Assembly (NCBI GenBank): GCA_963921425.1
Contig: OY992833.1
Location: 18,827,738 to 18,891,737 of the forward strand
DNA: 64,000 nt
Direction: 5' to 3'
From: Dryas octopetala
Lineage: Eukaryota > Streptophyta > Magnoliopsida > Rosales > Rosaceae
In this document: in pieces, positions 23,510 through 35,124 of the stretch
Position numbering within the stretch: position 1 is the stretch's first letter
Layout: the number at the start of each line of letters is the position of its first letter
Notes under the pieces: generated by a model
What the model was told of the DNA's origin: nothing
What the model saw: the letters and a program-made list of their open reading frames with translations, nothing else
The model's database searches: none
Translations under genes and position numbers: made by a program

Positions 23510-25738
23510 GTGCTTATCATTATTATTTCTTCTTACTTTTGATAACATGGTGCTTTTTATTATATTTTTGGAATGATAGTGCTGTATGAACCACATGCAA
23601 CATGGATATTCTATGTTGTAAAAGCTTTGTGGGCAAAGTTCATGAGCTAAGTTTCTAGGGTTAAACCAAGTGAGAGAGTAGAGAAATGAAATATAAAGAG
23701 CTCTATTCTCTTTATATAACAAAAAAAAAAAACAAAAACAAAAACTCATGAGCTTCTAGTCGAAGTGGCATAAAATGCAGAGGGTAAGGATAGAAATTTT
23801 AGATTCAAATTTGCCTAAATAAAACACAAAGGGGTGATGTGAAAATTAATGAGCTGTCGGTATGAAATATGATAAGACTTTGAAACTTTATTCGTTCAAA
23901 TTTGAAGTATTTTGAGTAGAAATTAAGCATAACATCACAAGAATTTCTCAATAATCAATAATACAATATAACATTTCAATCTACGAATTTAGCTAATTAA
24001 ATTGGAAAATTGCTTGCTCCGACCTCTCTCCTCTTCCCGGTTATTTGTGAATAAATACTGCCACAATATAACGATATAAAAACCACAAAATATTCTTGAT
24101 ATGATTTCTTGAATTTTTTGTAAACCTAACAAGAATGATATAAGCATTAAATTAGAAATAAATTATCCTTTTAAAGTGAGAATACATATATGATACTTGA
24201 AATTTGATGCTAAGTATTCTAAATGCCTAATTAAATTTTTAATACACGTAACACAATAAAATAAAAAGACAGTAATTCTCTAACCAAATTTCATGTGAGA
24301 ACTGAGACGAAACTATCATTTCTATTATTTATTAACCAAATCTAGAGTTTGTATTCTCTATTTATATTTTCTGAATTGATCATATACGTTATTTCAAATC
24401 TTTATTTAATTATCATTTTAGTACGTAACTAGTCTAACACTAAACCCTAGCTTGATTCCCATTTGTACATAAACACCAAAAATATAAGTAGATAATCCTA
24501 CTTAATCAATGCAAATTGTTTAGCAATTGGAGTAGCTTGAGAGCGAATTTGCTCACCACCACCTTATTGTGCATCTACATGTGGCTTATAACTTAACCGT
24601 AGTTAATTTTGTCTACGATAAATGCAATTTGGAATTATATTAAAGAGCTAGAAACTAATATCCAAAATAGATAAATAAATAAATAAATCAAGAACCCCAC
24701 CACCCATCTCCACCACCCGCACCGCCCGATCTGACACCGGCGACTCTCCTACTCCGGTGCCAGTGACGTCCACCCTCCCCTTCATCTATCTCCATTTAAT
24801 TTCTTTCTCTTTCCCTCTTCTTTGTCTCTCATGAGCTTCGTGATATTGAAAATGGAGTGGTTGTGTTTTGTATTCCTCTACAAATCACAAGCGTATTTCT
24901 AACAAAATGAACAACCATAATATTTTTCAAGTCTTGATTTCTCCCAAATATCTAAACTTCCCTGTAATAAAACTGACCATGAAACTTCACTATACATGAG
25001 CTTCCATATATTGCCCACATTTGCAAGATATTTATCATGAAATTGCAGCAGTCACACGTATTTATCTGATAAACATTTGAATAACAAAACTCATTTTTCA
25101 CGAAAAAAAAAAATGACCGGTCAATGCTCTGATTTTAATTCATATCAACAAAGACAAACATTAATAAAAGGGTTAATTACATATATATACCTCAACTATA
25201 CATCACTTATCAGTTGGGTACCTCTGGTTTAAAAACTTTCATTAGGGTACATCAACTTATGTTTTTTGTCAATTGAATACCTCCGTTAGTCTGACCGTTA
25301 GGAAGACCGTTAAATGCTTACGTGGCGCTAACGTGGCATACGCGGACCCCACTATTAAATATTAATTTAGCATTTAAAAATAGCCACTAAACCAAAATTA
25401 ATAATAATAAAAAACCATTAAAATTATATAAAATTGAAAAAAAAAAAAAAAAAAAAGCCAACCCCCACCTAGCACCCTCCCTCCCCCACCCTTTCCCCAC
25501 CCAGGCCACCGCCCCTCCCCCCCAAACCCAAGCCACCCCCCACCTCCCCTGCAAACCCAGGCCACCCCCTCCACCTCCCTCGCGCTTCCCCCCCCAAACC
25601 CTTAAACAATTCTCTCCCAATCCATTCTCTCAAGCCTCTCTATCTGCAGCACCAAGATAAGTCTTTAACAAACAAAGCCAGAAAAGTTTGAGGAACTTTC
25701 CAACAGTTGGAATCATTCAGCCACAAATTGATTCCAAC

Positions 25739-25892
25739 TTACCTGGTTCTAGTGTTCCCAAGAGTAAGTTCAAGATCATCCGATACACATTCCTCAATCC
25801 TCTCACCTTCCCATGGTTTCACTAACCCTGATGTGTTACTTCCAAATGCAAACTCAGCTGCCATCCCATCTGACATTGGAACATCTACTTCT
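25739..25892 (-). pseudogene. Captured C-terminal exon with LxLxL motif, source unknown
   Basis: The minus strand reads as an open stretch ending [15 protein letters not shown], followed directly by a good splice donor (CAG/GTAAGTT). The LELTL string is of the EAR-repressor type found at ends of many plant transcription factors. A CTGCAG acceptor follows about 110 bases on (near 25650), so genomic DNA with an intron was captured. I could not identify the parent gene. Confidence 0.5.
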
Positions 25893-25894
25893 GT

Positions 25895-26113
25895 TTGTTT
25901 GTTATGGGGTTCGGGCCAATCCCCAACATACTCTGTGCTGAAATCTTCCCTACCCGAGTTCGAGGCCTCTGCATTGCCATTTGCGCCCTTACGTTTTGGA
26001 TTTGCGACATCATTGTCACTTACTCCCTTCCGGTGATGCTCAAATCTGTTGGGCTTGGTGGCGTTTTTGGCATGTACGCGGTTGTGTGCGTCATGTCTTG
26101 GATATTTGTTTTC
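25895..26113 (+). pseudogene. Captured fragment of tonoplast monosaccharide transporter (TMT)
   Basis: Open plus-strand stretch of about 73 codons reading [20 protein letters not shown], then [20 protein letters not shown] and [19 protein letters not shown]. This matches the last transmembrane helices (about TM10-12) of vacuolar sugar carriers of the TMT/monosaccharide-sensing family, including the PTRVRG loop. The N-terminal part, the central loop and the tail are absent, so it cannot make a transporter. The reading frame is intact and joins straight into the antisense of the homoserine kinase piece. Confidence 0.88.
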
Positions 26114-26117
26114 GTTG

Positions 26118-26487
26118 ACGGCCACGGCGGCGGCGGCTGCGCTGGCCGCACTGGATCCCAGCCCACTTCCCAGTGGCAAGCCCTTTTCCAGAGAGAGGGA
26201 GAGGCCGACGGAGCGCACGCCGAGCATCTTCATGACCTCGATGGCGGCGATGCGGGCGCAGTTCCAGATCGGATTCTTGCTGAGCTTCTTGGAATGGTTG
26301 CCGGAGATCTCGGAGATGGAGATCTCTCCCGGGAGGACCTGCGGGTCGAGAGTGATGGAGACGAAGTTGCCAAGGCCGTCGACGGCGCAGCCCAGAAAGT
26401 CGAAGCCCGGGCCGAGGTTTGCCACGGTGGCGAGCGCGAAGGCCTTAACGGAGGTGTAGACGGGTTCGGGTTTGGTGCTGGTCAGTG
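26118..26487 (-). pseudogene. Captured 5' fragment of homoserine kinase
   Basis: The minus strand reads [20 protein letters not shown], then [20 protein letters not shown], ending in [20 protein letters not shown]. This is the N-terminal third of homoserine kinase (GHMP kinase family, threonine synthesis), including the PLGSGLGSS phosphate-binding motif. The transit peptide and the remaining two thirds are missing. The frame is undamaged, so capture is recent or the open frame has been kept. The piece is GC-rich against its surroundings. Confidence 0.9.
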
Positions 26488-26765
26488 AGGGTCTGGAGGG
26501 GAAGGATATTTTTGATATTTTTGATATTTTTATTAATTTTGGTTTAGTGGCTATTTTTAAATGCTAAATTAATATTTAATGGTGGGATCCGCGTGTGCCA
26601 CGTCAGTGCCACGTAAGCATTTAACGGTCTTCCTAACGGTCAAACTAACGGAGGTATTCAATTGACAAAAAACATAAGTTGATGTACCCTAATGAAAGTT
26701 TTTAAACCAGAGGTACCCAACTGATAAGTGATGTATAGTTGAGGTATATATATATAATTAATCCT

Positions 26766-28894
26766 AAAAGAAGAGACTATTCTCTGTCATTTGCCTATCA
26801 TATATTCTCATCAAATTAATGGGTCACCATAAAATTCCTTATTAATTATTATTTATTACAGCCACCAACCATTTAATTGGATAAACATTCATACGCTTGT
26901 TAGTGACAGAATCATGACACCTAATTTTCTTTGATTAATTATTTCTAGACAACACTAATCCTTGTCTAGTACGGAAAATCAAGAAAAGTGAATGAATAGC
27001 TTGAACTTGTTTAATTAGCAGCTAAAAGCTAGAAAAGATCTGATCATCATGTGGGTTCCTTATTCTACTACCCTTTTGCTTTGTCTTTCTTTACGGGTAT
27101 CATTTCAAAGTAGATTAGGATAGAATTTAGGGCCAATTTTTTAACTAATCGTGCCCTTGTGAGTTTCTAGAAACATTTAATTACTGTCTAATCACATTTT
27201 GAAAACTTTACTTTGTGATGATCTGTGTATGGTTGTGTCCCATTGATTTAGTACTATGGGAAGTTCTAGATAGAATCTATGTTGTCCATATGGTATATAA
27301 AACTCATTTGGTCCTTGATATTTTTGTTGAGTTGGAGTTTCACTAGCAAGCGAGACAATTGGTAATGAGCTTAAATAATTTAATTAACTGCTTCAAGTTT
27401 TAAGTAGAAATGATGCTAGAATTAATATGATTTACACAAATCTTAATTAGGATCTTAGTTATATGATTGTATCAACGTATACAAGATTTGATAGCTCAAT
27501 AGCAATAAATTAAGCAAGATTCATAGATATGGAATCCATACTAGTGGCCTTGTATGTGTCTTTACACTATATTTATATAATAGTTTTGCCCATTTCTTAA
27601 TTATCAGTGCATTTGTAAGAATATATTTGAAGTCAAGCAACCATTAGTTGGTTGATGCATATTTAGTGAAAATTAGGATATATGCATATGTCCGATTCAC
27701 ATCTTTGGTTATAGAACACATGCTCTTACAGAGCTTTCGTCCTTTTCGTTTTAAGACTTACTGAAACGAACAAAAGGAAAAATGAGCAACTCACTTAAAT
27801 TTTTTTAGTTCTTTGTTAATTTGTGTTGTCATTTTCTAAGTTTATCTAAGTTATCGTTTGGTCTTTAACCATATCTTGATGAACTAAGAGTACATGTACA
27901 TGAGGCCTTTTCTCTAAAGTTAATTGCTTTCCACTTTTTTTTTTTTTTTGGGTAGAGTGGCAATTGCTTTCATCTTTGGCTCTACCTATAAAGTAGTATC
28001 TTGCTTTTGGAGAACAATCACTCAGTACTGGGCGGCTTTGCAACTGTAATCTTTCTCACTGATCACTGCTGACCTATGTGTGACACAAGACGGAAGCTGT
28101 ATTATTATGTCGCTACAAAACTCATGCATGCCTCAGCATATCGAACTATTTTTGTAGGCCAAGTACTAAACCAGTGAAACGATGAGCCAATCACTTTGTT
28201 TAATTTTTTGAATGAAACTATATATAAATGTACATGCAAAACCCTATTGCAACATTTATGTTTAGAGTCAACATATGCTGCAATATATAGTTGTTTAATT
28301 GCATCTTTTTTTATATCATGAGATACCAAAAGCATGCACGCTGCTAGAATAAAAAAATTATTGAGTGTATCCGATATACCATCATGTGGTGTAACTAATT
28401 CAATGTATAATTATATTATTAAATGATATATTTATATTAGTAAGATATAATATTAATAACATTCAATTATGTTATGACACATTAAATTAGTTACATCATG
28501 TGACAGTGTATCAATTACACAATAATTTCTCATTAAAATATTAAAATGGACCAAGTCATTAAGGCCTCAATTCCTCGTCTAATCATTTTACTTGTACATT
28601 TTTATTTGGCAAGTGGTTTAACTTGATCACTTATCTTGGCAAATATTATAAACCCTGAAACCGTCACATCTAATTGCTAATACCCTTCTTATTAAAAATA
28701 AAAATAAAATTTACTAGCTCGGAAAAAAGTATACAAAACGCATTATGCCATAAGATTAATGCATAGCACATTTGGCAGATGACAATTATGCCTGGGGAAA
28801 AATTGGCCAGAATGAAAAAACAGATGGCTAAAGATAGATAAATTACAATGAAATGAAGAGATACAATTCGTATAAGTGCTACAAGATTCAGATG
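26766..28894. other. Non-coding remainder of copy A and spacer
   Basis: From 26766 to about 27655 this is still copy A and matches 38520-39755. Beyond that it is unique AT-rich spacer as far as 28894, the 3' end of the glycosyltransferase-like gene. No gene was recognised. Confidence 0.5.
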
Positions 28895-31205
28895 CTATGA
28901 TTTGTGACAAAGAACAGCCTTGCAAGAAAAGTCATCATTTACAATCCAAACACCCAATTCTTGAAGCCGCTTCTGAACTAAATCTGAGGCCATATCATTA
29001 GACCAAAATACCAACTGTTTTCCATCCCCTAAGGATTGATTGACATTACTGGTACCGATTCTGAGACCAAGGCTTGTCTCATCAAGGCTCCTTACTCTCG
29101 CACCAATCTGTTCCAAAAACTTGGCCATTATATAACCAAAACTTATGCTCTGTCTTTTAACTAGCAAAGAGTTCACCATCTTTGCAAATTTGGATATAGT
29201 TTCTTTACCCCAAATATTTCGAGCAGAAGATGATCTCCCGGAAAAGAAAAGTTCCGAGCTCTTCCCTATGTAGAAATCATATGAGGGATCAGACTCAATA
29301 AATAGGTCACTGCTGACAGGAAGCATGTTCCCATCCACCACCCAGGAATTGTACCTAGATTCTGAACACTTTTTTAATACAAACACCTTGACTAATATTT
29401 CCTTCATCATTTCTACATAAGAATCCTGGAAAGAAATCAATTTGTAAGCTCCTACACCCTTCAGAAACTGGTCCGCACCAATCACTGGATGTCCTCTTCT
29501 TGCTAGATCAAACATGAAGTCAGACTCAGGGCCAATAAGTACATAGTTCCATAAATTTAGACTCTCAAAGTGGCAGAGCAAGTTCCTTATTACCATCTCG
29601 GGAACCCCAAACAGGCTCACAATAATAATGGTGTCATGTTTCTGCACAGAATTAAGAACAGACCCAAGTTCATCAAGGCTCCCAACAACTCTTTCAGGAA
29701 ATACTTCTCTGAAACAAAAATCATACCACTTAAGATCACTCAACGGTCGCATATCCCAAATATCAAAATCAAGAGAACTTTCATCCAATATATGGGAATC
29801 AGGGCCAGCTGTTTTCCCATAGTTAACACCAGCATCCCTGTGAGAGACGCTAAGCGCTCTCTCATGTAAAAAATTGGTGTAGATATTAAAATAGCCACGA
29901 GTATGAATAAATTTAATAAACCAAGGTGTCCATATCTTCTCTCCCATCTTTTTGTACCACCCTGTTGTCACCTGCACATAAATTTCCACATCTCTACTGA
30001 GTAATAAGTGAAATGAAAAAAATGACCAACAAGAAATCAAGAAACATAATTTTTTTAAATAAAAGAAACAAAATATACCATGCCATCAAGAACTGGCTTA
30101 ATGCCTTTTGCCTTGTGTTCGTCATACCACAACCTGAACTCTTTCCAAGGTTTAGGAAAGAGAAGCTGACCCCAAGTGCCAACCAGTTGGTACAAGAAGA
30201 GTCGTGTTCTATCATCCAATTGTAGTTTGTTCCCGTGTTTACCTATAAGCCAACAACAAATCAAATAGAAGGAAATTACAAAATTTCCTTTCCATGAATA
30301 AATAGTCCATGAAATGAACCAAACTAAAAAAATGTCCATTTTATTCAATGGATTAGAAAAGTTGAACTAGTAGCATGACACAATATGCAAACTAGTGTCT
30401 TGTAACATTCTTGTATAAATTACACCACTCAGATCGGATAGTCGGTATCAGAGAAAGTACTAGCAATTCAGTGCCATCACTAAACATAGGCCCTTTAACA
30501 CTTTTTTTTTTTTTTTTATAGGAATTGAATTAAAGAAAAGGCATTCCAAGATTGATATTCCAAGAACTTTAAAAAAACAAAACAAAATAGGATGGTACCT
30601 GGGACAAACCTTGGTCGCTGTAGCGAAGCCCCGTAGATGTACGGACGATAGTTGGAGGCATTGTAATAGTAATTCACAATCAGACTTCTCATAAACTTGT
30701 AATAGAGCGGCGAGACCTCCAAGTCATCCTCCACAACGAACGCAAACTCGTTCTCGGAGCTGGGCCACCAGGCCTCCAACCATTGGGCCTGCAGGCCCAC
30801 ATTCGTAGTCCGGTAATGCACAAGCTTGCTCCCAAATTTCCACTCAAACCTGTTGACAAACTCCAAAATCTGATGTGATTCCTGCAGCTTGTTGTCAATA
30901 TTTAAAGAGGCATCCCCGATGGCAAAATGGTCAATGTAGACGTGGAGGTGGACACGGTCGGTGAGGTAGTTGGCAGCAGCAAGGGAACGAAGGCAGCGAG
31001 TGACCGAGTCAAGGCGGTTGAATGCGAGGACCTTGACAATGAAGGTGAAATCGGGGTCAGAGCTAGGATTTTGGGCATGGAGAGTTAAATTAGGGTTTGG
31101 GTTTGTGGAGGAGAGGGGAAGAGAGGAGTGGTAGTACGAGAAGAAGAGGAGGACAAAGAGAGAGAAGAGGAGGAGTGGGAGGAAGTGTCTCTTGGGTCCC
31201 ACCAT
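28895..31205 (-). CDS. Glycosyltransferase-like type II membrane protein
   Basis: Three exons (31205-30599, 30242-30079, 29971-28895; frame kept) encode 615 residues. A short cytosolic head (MVGPKRHF) is followed by a hydrophobic anchor at about residues 8-24, the layout of Golgi type II glycosyltransferases. The domain starts with DFTFIVKVLAFNRLDSVTRC and HVYIDHFAIGD and reaches FVVEDDLEVSPLYYKFM with an EDD motif at about 159-161, which corresponds to the DxD-type metal/nucleotide-sugar site of GT-A folds. It resembles plant proteins annotated as glycosyl-group transferases (I recall At5g12260), but donor, acceptor and pathway are unknown. A second half of about 300 residues (from WDMRPLSDLKWYDFCFREVF) has no domain I recognise. 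The ATG at 31205 was used; the longer frame upstream begins at a TTG and overlaps an exon relic. Confidence 0.85.
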
Positions 31206-31257
31206 TTCTGTAGGGCTAGGGTTGGGGTCTGAAGGTAAAGAAGGGCATTGTGTGTAT

Positions 31258-31390
31258 GTTGGTGTAGATATTACAACAGCCAAGAGTATGAATTAATTTA
31301 ATGAATCAAGGTGTCCATATCTTCTCTCCCATCTTTTTGTATCACCCTGTTGTCACCTGCACATATAGTTCACATCTTAACTGACTAATA
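31258..31390 (-). pseudogene. Relic of exon 3 of the glycosyltransferase-like gene
   Basis: This segment is about 90% identical to 29880-30005. It covers the start of exon 3 plus its acceptor and the end of the preceding intron (CACCCTGTTGTCACCTGCACATA). On the minus strand it reads like VTTGW and GEKIWTPWFIKFIH with substitutions. It lies immediately upstream of the start codon of the same gene and must be part of its promoter or leader. Confidence 0.8.
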
Positions 31391-33384
31391 ATGGTGCATT
31401 TGGAGTGCAACACTGGAAGCTAGATTGGTTAAAATGTTGGAGAGGATAACTTTAATATTATGTTGCATTTGGTCTAATATGGGATGGAGAAGCTAGATTA
31501 GTTAATAATATTAGTTTGTGTTTGGTTTACTATAAAATTGAACTGAATTAAAAATAATAAAGTATATAAAAATATAAACTTCTTATATGTTTTCATAACA
31601 TTAAATAAAATGATAAATAAATTAAAAAATAATATCTTAGATATCTTCATGGCAAAACAAATTAGTAAATTAAATATTAAAAAAATTAGATATACAATAA
31701 ATTTATTGGAATGAAGCTTTTATGTATTAAAAAAGTGCTTAAAAAATAATAACAGCCTAACGACATTATCATTTCAATTATTTGCACAACTCATAACAAA
31801 ACAATGAGTAAATATTTACAAAAATTGATCACAAAACTTTTCATTGCAACCAGGTTTTTGTAACATCCTCTCCATTTCATCAACACAAGAATTAGCACAA
31901 AAGTTCACTGATACAAGTCTATCACATATATCTCAACCATCTCCTTATAATCAAATTAAACAATCAGAAAAACAATTATCTACATACCCTGACATTTTGC
32001 TGGTCTGTTGAAATCAGAATCCCTGGTGGCATGAGAACAACAAAAAAATGTGAACAAGATAGAGGTTTTTGGTGAAAGATACAATGACCATACATGCAAG
32101 CTTCAACACTAAAATCCACAAGACCCCAGCTTATAAAATAATCATTAATTTGCAAAAGAGCTGACAAAGAAACTAGAGTACCAAAAAAAGAAAACAAGTG
32201 ATATCATGTTGTGATACATCAGCCCAACAACTTGCCTTACCAACTGAAATGTAACCATTCTTATAGCAATAAGAACCTACAAATAATATAACAATCGAAG
32301 TTTCAAACTTCTTAAGGAAGCTGATCAACTAGAGAATCTTAAAGAATTAGAAAGATACTTTGTGATGGAAAGGGTCCATTTTCTACCATCTTCAAAAATC
32401 TTACTTATGAAACTAGTAAAGCATACATAGTTAAGTTGGGTTTTAGGCATAAGTTTATAACTTATAAGCTCCCAAAAGAAGGAATGTTTCTGAAATATCA
32501 AAAAGCAAAAACCTTTAATAGCCAGAGCGCCTAATTGCCTTAATTGACTCCAATTATGCGACTAATTTATGAGAAAAACCTATATAGTCTAAAACCAAAA
32601 ATGCAATTTAGAGATTGCAGATTCTACTTTTAATCTAAAAGATCATTTAAACAAAACCAAACCAAACAAAAAGAAAACGAAATGCAACACCCAAAATCTT
32701 CCTAAATAGGAATGCAACAGCACCCAGAAAATCACATGTAAAAAAAATCAAACAGAGTGAATGAAACAAACCAAAAACAATAGAGATTCATCAACAACCT
32801 AAACTAAAAGTAACAAGAGAGGAAACCCAGACTAATACCACTACTAAAAGCATGGAAACACAAGAGAGAAAATCATGTGGTCAGATGTAGAAGAAGAACT
32901 CACCGAAATTGAATCGAAGGCAGAGAATTGATCCACAGATTGACAGAGCGAGTGAAAGAGAGCCCAGACAGAGAGCTGAGAGTTTAGCAATGGAATATAA
33001 CGAAAGGAAGAAGAGGGAGAGTTAGATCGGATCAAGAGGCTGAGCAGAATGGAATGGGCTTTCAATTTTTTTAATTTCAGAAGGCCCGGTTCATGATAGA
33101 AAGGGTAATGGGCTAGAGACGCTAGACTGAGTTGTTTTTGTGTTTTTTTTTTGGTAGTGTTTGCAAGAGTTTTTTTTTTTATATTTTTTAAAGGCAAAGC
33201 AGGTAATCGCTTTGGACTCCTCAAATTTCATAAATTTTTTATATATTTATATACTATGTTAAGCTCAAATTGTGTACATGTTTATTCATTTCAGACCTCC
33301 AAAATCTCATAGCCGACCAAAGACTATTGAGCCATTCCTTTCAATCCTGATTAACTTCAACCAAACACCAATTACACCACCTAA
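31391..33384. other. Spacer between glycosyltransferase-like gene and copy B, with possible orphan leader exon
   Basis: AT-rich spacer with no recognised coding gene. On the minus strand, about 33060-32904 looks like a CT-rich 5' leader exon (CTCTCCCTCTTCTTCCTTTC and so on) ending in a consensus donor, TTTCG/GTGAGTTC. No matching coding exon was found downstream. The frame at 32844-33224 through it is CT-driven and not convincing. Confidence 0.4.
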
Positions 33385-34009
33385 GCCACTAAGCCAGCAT
33401 AAAGAATATGACGACAAAGCTTGACATGGGTGAGCCAGTAGGCCCAGTACTAATGTGGAAAGTATTCAAGCAATCATGTGTTTTCATGTTTCATCTCCTA
33501 TTACAATTAGTACTGTACACATGGCTCGGTTGAGTAAATGGCTTAAAAGGTTCAGTTTATCTTATTCCTGCTTAATTTATATTGTTTGGTCAATTCCCTT
33601 CATAGAAACAGTTTCCTTCATAAAAGAGAAAATTTGTTTGAAAATAACCACTTTTTAAGTTGTTTTTTAGGAGAGGGATAATGAGAGTCGAATTTTTGTT
33701 GTGAAGGTAAACGTAAATGCATGAAATACATAGATTAAATGTGATCAAAGCAAAATTCCATACTTCAAGCCAATGACATTTTGATTTGCAAGTTAAAGCT
33801 TCAATTAATTGCAATTCTCAAGCAAGTTAAAGTGGTAGACCACTTATTTAAGAAGATGCATGGTAGACCACTTAGCTAGCCTTGGATTGCATCATTTACA
33901 ACCCAAATCACACCAACCAGAGCTCTGGCTTTAAGAGCCTTGGGTCGTTAATTTTGATGACACCAGAAATATAACACCAACAAAATCAAATTAAAGCTGC
34001 TCAAATATT

Positions 34010-34337
34010 TCAACAGAAGGGAACCACCAAGTTGTGCAAACAATTAGCTTTTCCTGTTGCACATGCTGATGAGCTAAAATTGCCATGGACATCATCCAAG
34101 TTCCACAAACCATCATCCCACAGAACATTGTCCTCATTGGAAGAGGCTTCAGGCACATACACATTGCCACTAAGCATGGAATAGAAGAGGCCTTGCTCCT
34201 GATCAGCTGTGTGAGGGTATGCACTAGTACTCTCCATGTCCTGCTTCACTTGAGGCCAGGATGGGATTTTAGTGTCATTTTCATCCAATAAGGCCATGAT
34301 TCCTTTCATGTCTGCTTGATAATTCACTTGCAATTGT

Positions 34338-34372
<35 letters not shown>

Positions 34373-35124
34373 ATGAAGAAACTGTTGCCGCCTTAAGAGG
34401 CGAGTTTTTGCCTTTTCGGAGGCATCAGAAGGCACCTTGGCCTTTTTCTTGAAATGGGTTCTCCAGTAGTTCTTGATCTCATTATCAGTCCTTCCAGGCA
34501 AACTTCTTGCAATTGTTGACCATCTGAATTTTTTTAATACAGCTAGCAATTAAGCCTTTGGTATTGCCAACTAAGCTCACTAATACCAGAAAATAGAAAA
34601 CTCAATTGGAAAAAGAAAGAAGGAAAGAAAGAAAGTTATACCTGTTCCCCCATATAGCATGGAGCTCTAGAATTATGCTCTCTTCATGTGGAGTTATCTG
34701 CCCCCTCTTAAGATCTGGCCTCAAATAATTCACCCACCTCAGTCTGCAGCTCTTTCCATTCCTTTTCAGTCCTATATAACCAGCAACAAAACATTTTTAG
34801 TCCCATTCACTCAATTAATGCATGTATAAGAAAATGGCTAAGACTGTAGTAATCCTAGTACTGTCTCAGCCATTACTAGTTGGTAACAGGACAAGAATGG
34901 TCCCTTATACACAAGCAGACTAGCTAGCAGAGGTGTATATATGTATATAGGGGGTGGAACTGCATACCTGCAAGTCTAGCCACAGAGTTCCATCTTCCTT
35001 CACCATGAACTCTTACATACTCCATAAGCAATCTATCTTCCTCAGCAGTCCAAGGCCCCTTTCTCCAACCCTCCTCTTCTATTATACCCCAACCCATATG
35101 ACCTGCCATCATCGCCCAATGCAT
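34010..35124 (-). CDS. R2R3-MYB transcription factor, copy B
   Basis: Paralogue of the MYB at 21208-22366, 266 residues. Exons 35124-34968, 34771-34642 and 34523-34010; exons 1 and 2 have exactly the same lengths as copy A (157 and 130 bases). The two MYB repeats are nearly identical to copy A, with small changes such as DRLLMEYVR. The Gln tract is longer (13 consecutive Gln, from CAG/CAA codons at about 34326-34370). The regulatory tail keeps [20 protein letters not shown], the acidic [18 protein letters not shown] region and the final HNLVVPFC. Nothing is broken, so both copies appear functional. Intron 2 begins GTATAAC, whereas copy A has GTAAAT. The same subgroup uncertainty applies as for copy A. 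Confidence 0.93.

Larger units (their letters stand above)
25163..26765. mobile_element. Gene-capturing terminal-inverted-repeat element (Pack-MULE-like)
   Basis: Terminal inverted repeats of roughly 210-220 bp run from GGGTTAATTACATATATATA at the left to the matching complement TATATATATATAATTAATCC at the right, including GACCGTTAAATGCTTACGTGG and AATAGCCACTAAACC. The interior of about 1.15 kb has no transposase. It holds pieces of at least three host genes in mixed orientation: homoserine kinase (-), a sugar transporter (+) and an unidentified C-terminus (-). It also holds a C-rich low-complexity stretch (25440-25600). A TAAAA repeat flanks the element on both sides. Copy B of the duplicated segment lacks it and keeps one copy of the site (AATAGAAAAAGATACTG near 38490). 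Long repeats plus captured genes fit a Mutator-like Pack-MULE, but the short flanking repeat is not the usual 9 bp, so the superfamily is uncertain. Confidence 0.85.
20650..27655. repeat. Segmental duplication copy A (contains MYB copy A)
   Basis: This segment is similar along its length to 33385-39755 in the same orientation. It starts at CCAGCATAAAGAATATG and ends around TTTGTAAGAATATATT. Shared blocks include the whole MYB gene, its upstream region with two G-boxes, the block beginning TTATTACAGCCACCAACC (26857 and 38586) and AGATTTGATAGCT near 27487 and 39400. Copy A has extra insertions, among them an LTR-like piece at about 22760-23045 and the gene-capturing element at 25163-26765. Divergence outside the exons suggests an old duplication. 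Confidence 0.85.

Noticed and set aside
25387..25620. Gly-rich minus-strand frame
   Set aside because: It reads the C-rich low-complexity part of the gene-capturing element; not a credible protein.
31206..31283. Longer N-terminus for the glycosyltransferase-like protein
   Set aside because: The frame extends upstream only to a TTG and partly through the exon relic; the first ATG at 31205 precedes a proper membrane anchor.
32844..33224. 126-residue minus-strand frame
   Set aside because: The frame covers a CT-rich leader-like exon and crosses its splice donor; composition is not protein-like.
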